The notes below the pieces were generated by a model. The model had not been told where the DNA came from. It was given only the letters and a program-made list of their open reading frames with translations, and searched no databases. A program made the translations under genes and the position numbers. Below are positions 60,135 to 64,000 of a stretch of 64,000 bases of DNA, one piece after another (the first letter of the stretch is position 1; each line of letters opens with the position of its first letter). Where the stretch lies: contig JABACD010000009.1 of NCBI GenBank assembly GCA_014237855.1, positions 124,001-188,000 of the forward strand, given 5' to 3'. Origin of the DNA: Planctomycetota bacterium. Its GTDB lineage: Bacteria > Planctomycetota > UBA1135 > GCA-002686595.

Positions 60135-61970
60135 ATGGCACCCCCTCAGACCCAAAAGGCCCAGGAGATTCGCAACCTCGCGATCGTGGCCCACGTCGAT
60201 CACGGCAAGACGACCCTGGTCGATCAGATGTTTCAGTATGCGGGCACCTTCCGCGAGAATCAGCATGTGATGGAGCGCGCGCTCGACTCTGACGATCAGG
60301 AGCGGGAGCGCGGAATCACGATCCTGGCCAAGAACACCTCAATTCAGTTCGAGGGCACGCGGATCAATATCGTCGACACACCAGGCCACGCCGACTTCGG
60401 CGGCCAGGTGGAGCGCACGCTCTCGATGGCGGATGCGGTCTTGCTGCTGGTCGATGCCTACGAGGGCCCCATGCCTCAGACCCGCTTCGTCCTGCGCAAG
60501 GCCTTCGAGCACGGCCTCAAGGCCTTGGTGATGATCAACAAGATCGATCGCCCGGACGCTCGCCCCAACGAGGTCCTCGACGAGGTCTTCGACCTCTTCG
60601 TCGAGCTCGGAGCCAGCGCAGAGCAGCTGGAGTTCCCGGTCGTCTATGGCTCTGGCCGTGACGGCTATGCCATGGACGAGCCCGAGCACGAGCGAAAGGA
60701 CCTCGGACCGCTCTTCAAGACCATCCTCCAGCACGTTCCCTCGCCCGATATCGATCTCGAGAGCCCTGTGCGCTTCCAGGCAGTGACCCTCGAGCACTCC
60801 GACTTCGTCGGTCGCATGGCCATCGGCCGTGTGAATCGAGGCATCCTGCGCGAGGGTGCCCGGGTGCTGGTCTGCCACCCCGATCGCGAGCAGCTGGTCC
60901 ACGCCAACGTGAAGAGCCTGTATCGCTTCGAAGGTCTCGAGCGTGTCCCTGCTCAGGAGGTCTTCAGTGGCGACATCGCAGTGGTTGCCGGCATCGACGA
61001 GCTCTCCATCGGTGACACCCTCTGCGATCCCGAGCTGCTCGATCCCCTACCAGCCATCAGCATCGACGAGCCGACGATCTCGATGCAGTTCTCGGTCAAT
61101 GACTCTCCATTCGCAGGAAAAGAGGGCACCTACGTCACGAGCCGTCACCTGCTCACACGCCTTGAGCGCGCCTCGATCAGGGATGTTGCGCTCACCATCG
61201 AGGCCACAGGAAAGACCGACACTTTCGAGGTGAAGGGTCGCGGAGTCATGCACCTGGGCGTCTTGATCGAGGGCATGCGTAGGGAGGGCTTCGAGTTCGC
61301 CGTTGGCAAGCCGCTGGTGATCGTCAAGGAGGTCGATGGAAAGGCCTGCGAGCCCTATGAGCGCGCGACAATCGAGGTTCCCACGGAGAGTTCAGGCCGG
61401 ATCATCGACTACCTGGGGCGCCGCCGCGGCGAGATGCTCCACATGGAAGCACTCGGACACCTGACCAAGCTCGAGTTCCTGATTCCAGCTCGGGGCTTGA
61501 TCGGCGCAAGGACGGCGCTCCTGACACTCAGTCAGGGGGAGGCCATCCTGGCCCACGTCTTCGACTCCTGGCAACCCGACGGCGGTGTCATCCCGCGCCG
61601 CACCGGCGGCGTTCTGGTTGCGGACCGCACCGGACCGGTCCTGACCTACGCACTCGATTCCCTCTCCGATCGTGGCAAGTTCTTCGTCCGTCCAGGTGAC
61701 GAGGTCTACGAGGGCATGGTCATCGGTGAGCAGAACAAGCCCGGAGATCTCCCGGTCAATGCCTGCAGAGCCAAGAAGCTCACCAACGTGCGTGCCGCCG
61801 CCAAGGACACTGCAGCCAACATTGCTCCCCCGCGGATCATGTCATTGGAGGAATCCCTGGAGTACATCGAGGACGACGAGTTCCTCGAGGTCACCCCGAG
61901 CTCCTTGCGCTTGCGCAAGCGGATCCTCGACGCCGACAAGCGCAAGAAGAGCGAGCGAGCGAATACCTAG
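60135..61970 (+). CDS. typA: Ribosome-associated GTPase TypA/BipA
   Basis: 611 residues from the ATG at 60135; a longer open frame begins inside the upstream exonuclease gene. The G motifs are complete: [16 protein letters not shown] (G1), [13 protein letters not shown] (G2), [14 protein letters not shown] (G3), NKIDRPDA (G4), and the C-terminal GxxGAR segment [18 protein letters not shown]. TypA binds the ribosome and aids assembly and stress growth. A terminator-like hairpin follows 30 nt after its stop. Confidence 0.97.
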   Translation: MAPPQTQKAQEIRNLAIVAHVDHGKTTLVDQMFQYAGTFRENQHVMERALDSDDQERERGITILAKNTSIQFEGTRINIVDTPGHADFGGQVERTLSMADAVLLLVDAYEGPMPQTRFVLRKAFEHGLKALVMINKIDRPDARPNEVLDEVFDLFVELGASAEQLEFPVVYGSGRDGYAMDEPEHERKDLGPLFKTILQHVPSPDIDLESPVRFQAVTLEHSDFVGRMAIGRVNRGILREGARVLVCHPDREQLVHANVKSLYRFEGLERVPAQEVFSGDIAVVAGIDELSIGDTLCDPELLDPLPAISIDEPTISMQFSVNDSPFAGKEGTYVTSRHLLTRLERASIRDVALTIEATGKTDTFEVKGRGVMHLGVLIEGMRREGFEFAVGKPLVIVKEVDGKACEPYERATIEVPTESSGRIIDYLGRRRGEMLHMEALGHLTKLEFLIPARGLIGARTALLTLSQGEAILAHVFDSWQPDGGVIPRRTGGVLVADRTGPVLTYALDSLSDRGKFFVRPGDEVYEGMVIGEQNKPGDLPVNACRAKKLTNVRAAAKDTAANIAPPRIMSLEESLEYIEDDEFLEVTPSSLRLRKRILDADKRKKSERANT

Positions 61971-62000
61971 ATCGGCAGCCTCCAGGCTCTACCTACACTT

Positions 62001-62036
62001 CGAGGTCTCCGAGTGGCATACCACTTGGAGACCTCG
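62001..62036. terminator. Hairpin after typA
   Basis: CGAGGTCTCCGAGTGG pairs with CCACTTGGAGACCTCG over 16 positions with one G-T pair, around a four-base CATA loop. It lacks a T-tract but sits 30 nt after typA and 44 nt before the minus-strand gene end, so it likely acts for both. Confidence 0.7.
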
Positions 62037-62079
62037 ACATGGAGTTCTTCGGGAGCGCCCCATTGGGCAGCCCTCCCAG

Positions 62080-62274
62080 CTACCAGCCCTGCTCGTTCTG
62101 CTCGGCCTTCTCGCGGATCCGCTTCATGCCTTCCTCGTCGCCATCGCGCTCGGCTCTCTCGTAGCGTTTCTCCTCACTACGAATCAACCTACGCTCCAGC
62201 TTCTCGGCACGCTTGTTCTGCTTGTTCCTTTCTCGCTGACGCTTCTCGAAGGATTGGGGTGAAGATTTTGCCAT
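62080..62274 (-). CDS. Small highly charged protein of unknown function
   Basis: 64 residues from the ATG at 62274; the longer frame reads into the helicase gene without sense. The sequence begins MAKSSPQSFEKRQRERNKQN and is almost entirely Lys, Arg, Glu and polar residues, predicted helical. Small proteins with this SFEKRQRE start seem widespread in several phyla, probably nucleic-acid or ribosome-associated (from memory). It lies 121 nt downstream of the DEAD-box gene in the same orientation. Confidence 0.7.
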   Translation of the reverse strand: MAKSSPQSFEKRQRERNKQNKRAEKLERRLIRSEEKRYERAERDGDEEGMKRIREKAEQNEQGW

Positions 62275-62395
62275 GGCCGTCTGGTTGGTTTGGGTCAGAG
62301 CTAACACCCGGGACGATCCGAATGCGCAGGGGAAACTGGGTTGAGATGATGGCAGCGGGTGAGTGACTCTCGACCCGCTGCTGGAGGATTTCTGG

Positions 62396-63868
62396 TCAGG
62401 AACGGGAGCGGCGTCGACCTTGTCGGTGTGCGCCGCTCTTCTTGTGAGTCCTCTGAGAGCGCCCCGGGTTCGGCGCATCGACAACTCCGACTCCGAAGGC
62501 AACCTCCGCTACTGCGACGGGCTGCTGCTTCTGGGCCGTAGCGCGGACGACAGGAGCCCTGGCGGGCACGCTCTTGGCCCGGGCAGGCTTCGAGGCGGAT
62601 CGGCCCGGCCTTGAGGCTCGGGATCTCTGCCGTCCACTGGCTTCGGATCTCTCTCGACGGCGACCGCGGTTGCTGGACGAGGAATCGGTCTCCTGGCGGG
62701 CGTGTTCACCCAGCCCATGGCGAGGAATCCTGGCACCCAGGCGCTTCTCGATGGCCTTCAGCGCAGAGGTATCGTTCGAGGTCACGAAGGTGTAAGCCTT
62801 ACCAGTCTGTTCCGAGCGTCCCGTGCGACCGATGCGGTGGGTGTAGGCATCAGGGGTGTTGGGTACGTCGAAGTTCACCACGTGGGAGACGCCGGCGATA
62901 TCGAGACCGCGCGCCGCAATGTCGGTGGCCACGAGAACGTCGAACTTGCCCTCACGGAACCCCCGAAGGGCTCGCTCGCGTTGACCTTGGGACATGTTTC
63001 CCTGCAGGGCGACAGCCGCGTGCTTGCGCTTGCATAGCTTCTCGGCCAGCTGCTTGGCTCGGCGCTTTGTACGCAGGAAGACGATCGCCGACCGGAAATC
63101 GTCGCCTGAGAGCAAGCCCTGGAGCACACCTAGTTTCTCGCTCTCGATTACCGGGCAGAGCGCATGCTCGATGGTGTCCGCCGGTCTCGAGTGGGCCAGC
63201 TCGACCACCGCAGGCTTGTGCAGGACCTTGTCGGCAAGCCCACGGATCTCCCGGGGCATGGTCGCCGAGAAGAGCAAGTTCTGACGATCGGTCGGGAGGG
63301 CCCGCAAGATGCGCTTGACGTCGGGCAAGAAGCCCATGTCGAACATGTGGTCGGCCTCGTCGAGGACGAGCACTTCGACATCGTCGAGGCGCACCGAACG
63401 GCTACCCAAGAGGTCGAGCAGGCGTCCAGGACAGGCCACGATGATATCGGGACGGCCGCGCATGGCCCGCACCTGGCGCGCGATCGGCACGCCGCCGAAG
63501 ATACAGGTCGAACTCAGCGGGGTGTGTACCGCCAGGCGCTCGAAGTCGGCATGAACCTGAGAGGCCAGCTCGCGGGTCGGCGTCACCACCAGGGCACGGG
63601 GGCCGCGGCGCGCTCCGTCGAGCAGCTGTTGAAGGATGGGGAGGACGAAGGCAGCCGTCTTTCCAGTTCCCGTCTGGGCCAACCCCAGCACATCGCGGCC
63701 CTCGAGGGCCGGTGGCAAGGTCTCTGCCTGGATCGGGCGGGGCTCCATGAAGCCGGCATCGTGGACGGCATGAAGGAGCTCGGGACGGAGGTCGTATTGG
63801 TCGAAGCCAGTCCGGGGACGGGCAGCAGTATTGATTCTTGTGATGTTCGGGTCTCTCGTTGGCGTCAA
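62396..63868 (-). CDS. DEAD-box ATP-dependent RNA helicase (RhlE-like)
   Basis: 490 residues. Helicase motifs: Q-motif region FMEPRPIQAETLP, AQTGTGKT (I), PTRELASQ (Ia), VLDEADHMFDMGF (II, DEAD), LFSATMP (III), SAIVFLRTKRRAKQLAE, ATDIAARGLDI (V) and HRIGRTGR (VI). The C-terminal 110 residues are Arg/Ser/Lys-rich, an unfolded RNA-binding tail as in RhlE. It unwinds RNA in ribosome assembly or decay. Its promoter lies in the 132 nt to the window edge. Confidence 0.96.
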   Translation of the reverse strand: MTPTRDPNITRINTAARPRTGFDQYDLRPELLHAVHDAGFMEPRPIQAETLPPALEGRDVLGLAQTGTGKTAAFVLPILQQLLDGARRGPRALVVTPTRELASQVHADFERLAVHTPLSSTCIFGGVPIARQVRAMRGRPDIIVACPGRLLDLLGSRSVRLDDVEVLVLDEADHMFDMGFLPDVKRILRALPTDRQNLLFSATMPREIRGLADKVLHKPAVVELAHSRPADTIEHALCPVIESEKLGVLQGLLSGDDFRSAIVFLRTKRRAKQLAEKLCKRKHAAVALQGNMSQGQRERALRGFREGKFDVLVATDIAARGLDIAGVSHVVNFDVPNTPDAYTHRIGRTGRSEQTGKAYTFVTSNDTSALKAIEKRLGARIPRHGLGEHARQETDSSSSNRGRRRERSEASGRQRSRASRPGRSASKPARAKSVPARAPVVRATAQKQQPVAVAEVAFGVGVVDAPNPGRSQRTHKKSGAHRQGRRRSRS

Positions 63869-64000
63869 CGCGCGATTCGCAAGCGGACGCCAGGGATCGG
63901 GACCTGCACAACAGTGGCAGGAACGATTGGAGCATGTGCGGCGCGGACCTCGATGGGTCCCTGTTGAGTGCCGCGGGCCGCATTATGAGCGGCCGCCACG

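Overview
The window is GC-rich bacterial chromosome with dense, mostly chromosomal-type gene content, and no insertion sequences, prophage genes or CRISPR arrays were seen. The gene set points to the Planctomycetota (inference, not a phylogeny). Pointers are exported PQQ-like beta-propellers beginning with a W-R-G-P type motif, an FG-GAP propeller, a Ser/Thr kinase fused to TPRs, a relic of the kinase/formylglycine-enzyme architecture common in that phylum, and few recognisable Shine-Dalgarno sites. Many genes start at GTG or TTG, and many neighbours overlap by ATGA, so translational coupling is common.

Layout. 1-3378 (minus): five genes that each overlap the next by 4 nt, encoding a GcvH-like lipoyl carrier, a CobW-type GTPase, a mini-protein resembling the N-terminal part of HdrA, a double [4Fe-4S] protein and a radical SAM enzyme cut by the window edge. 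This is the best candidate for an undescribed system. 3661-11125: two PQQ-like propellers around a halogenase-like flavoprotein, a PDZ plus alpha-toroid exported protein and an M12-type metalloprotease. 11507-14134: tRNA-Pro(GGG), two small membrane proteins, gpsA and plsY. 14256-24680: a lone HyuA, a TonB/TonB-dependent receptor pair with a palindrome upstream, exported and lipoproteins including a giant Gly-rich protein, and tRNA-Gly(GCC) with a strong terminator.

24751-41267: mainly housekeeping (thiD, DHH phosphoesterase, purB, nadC, ruvC, ispD-ispF), mixed with signalling (anti-sigma kinase, hybrid histidine kinase, FlhG-type ATPase), an FG-GAP propeller and the kinase/FGE relic. 41395-47193: envelope proteins, including a large parvulin-like exported protein and a three-gene overlapping operon (SurA-like lipoprotein, HEAT-repeat protein, degenerate gluzincin-like protein). 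47387-53112: tandem paralogous B12-type radical SAM enzymes, a strong terminator, then a SenB-like selenosugar synthase overlapping a class I glutamine amidotransferase, then an Rrf2 regulator with three cysteines. This is the second candidate for unexplored chemistry. 53162-63868: site-2 protease with CBS domains, Ser/Thr kinase with TPRs, YheT-type hydrolase, BI-1 membrane protein, a DnaQ-WYL fusion abutting typA, a tiny charged protein and a DEAD-box helicase.

All functional calls come from reading motifs by eye. No database search, structure prediction or alignment was run.
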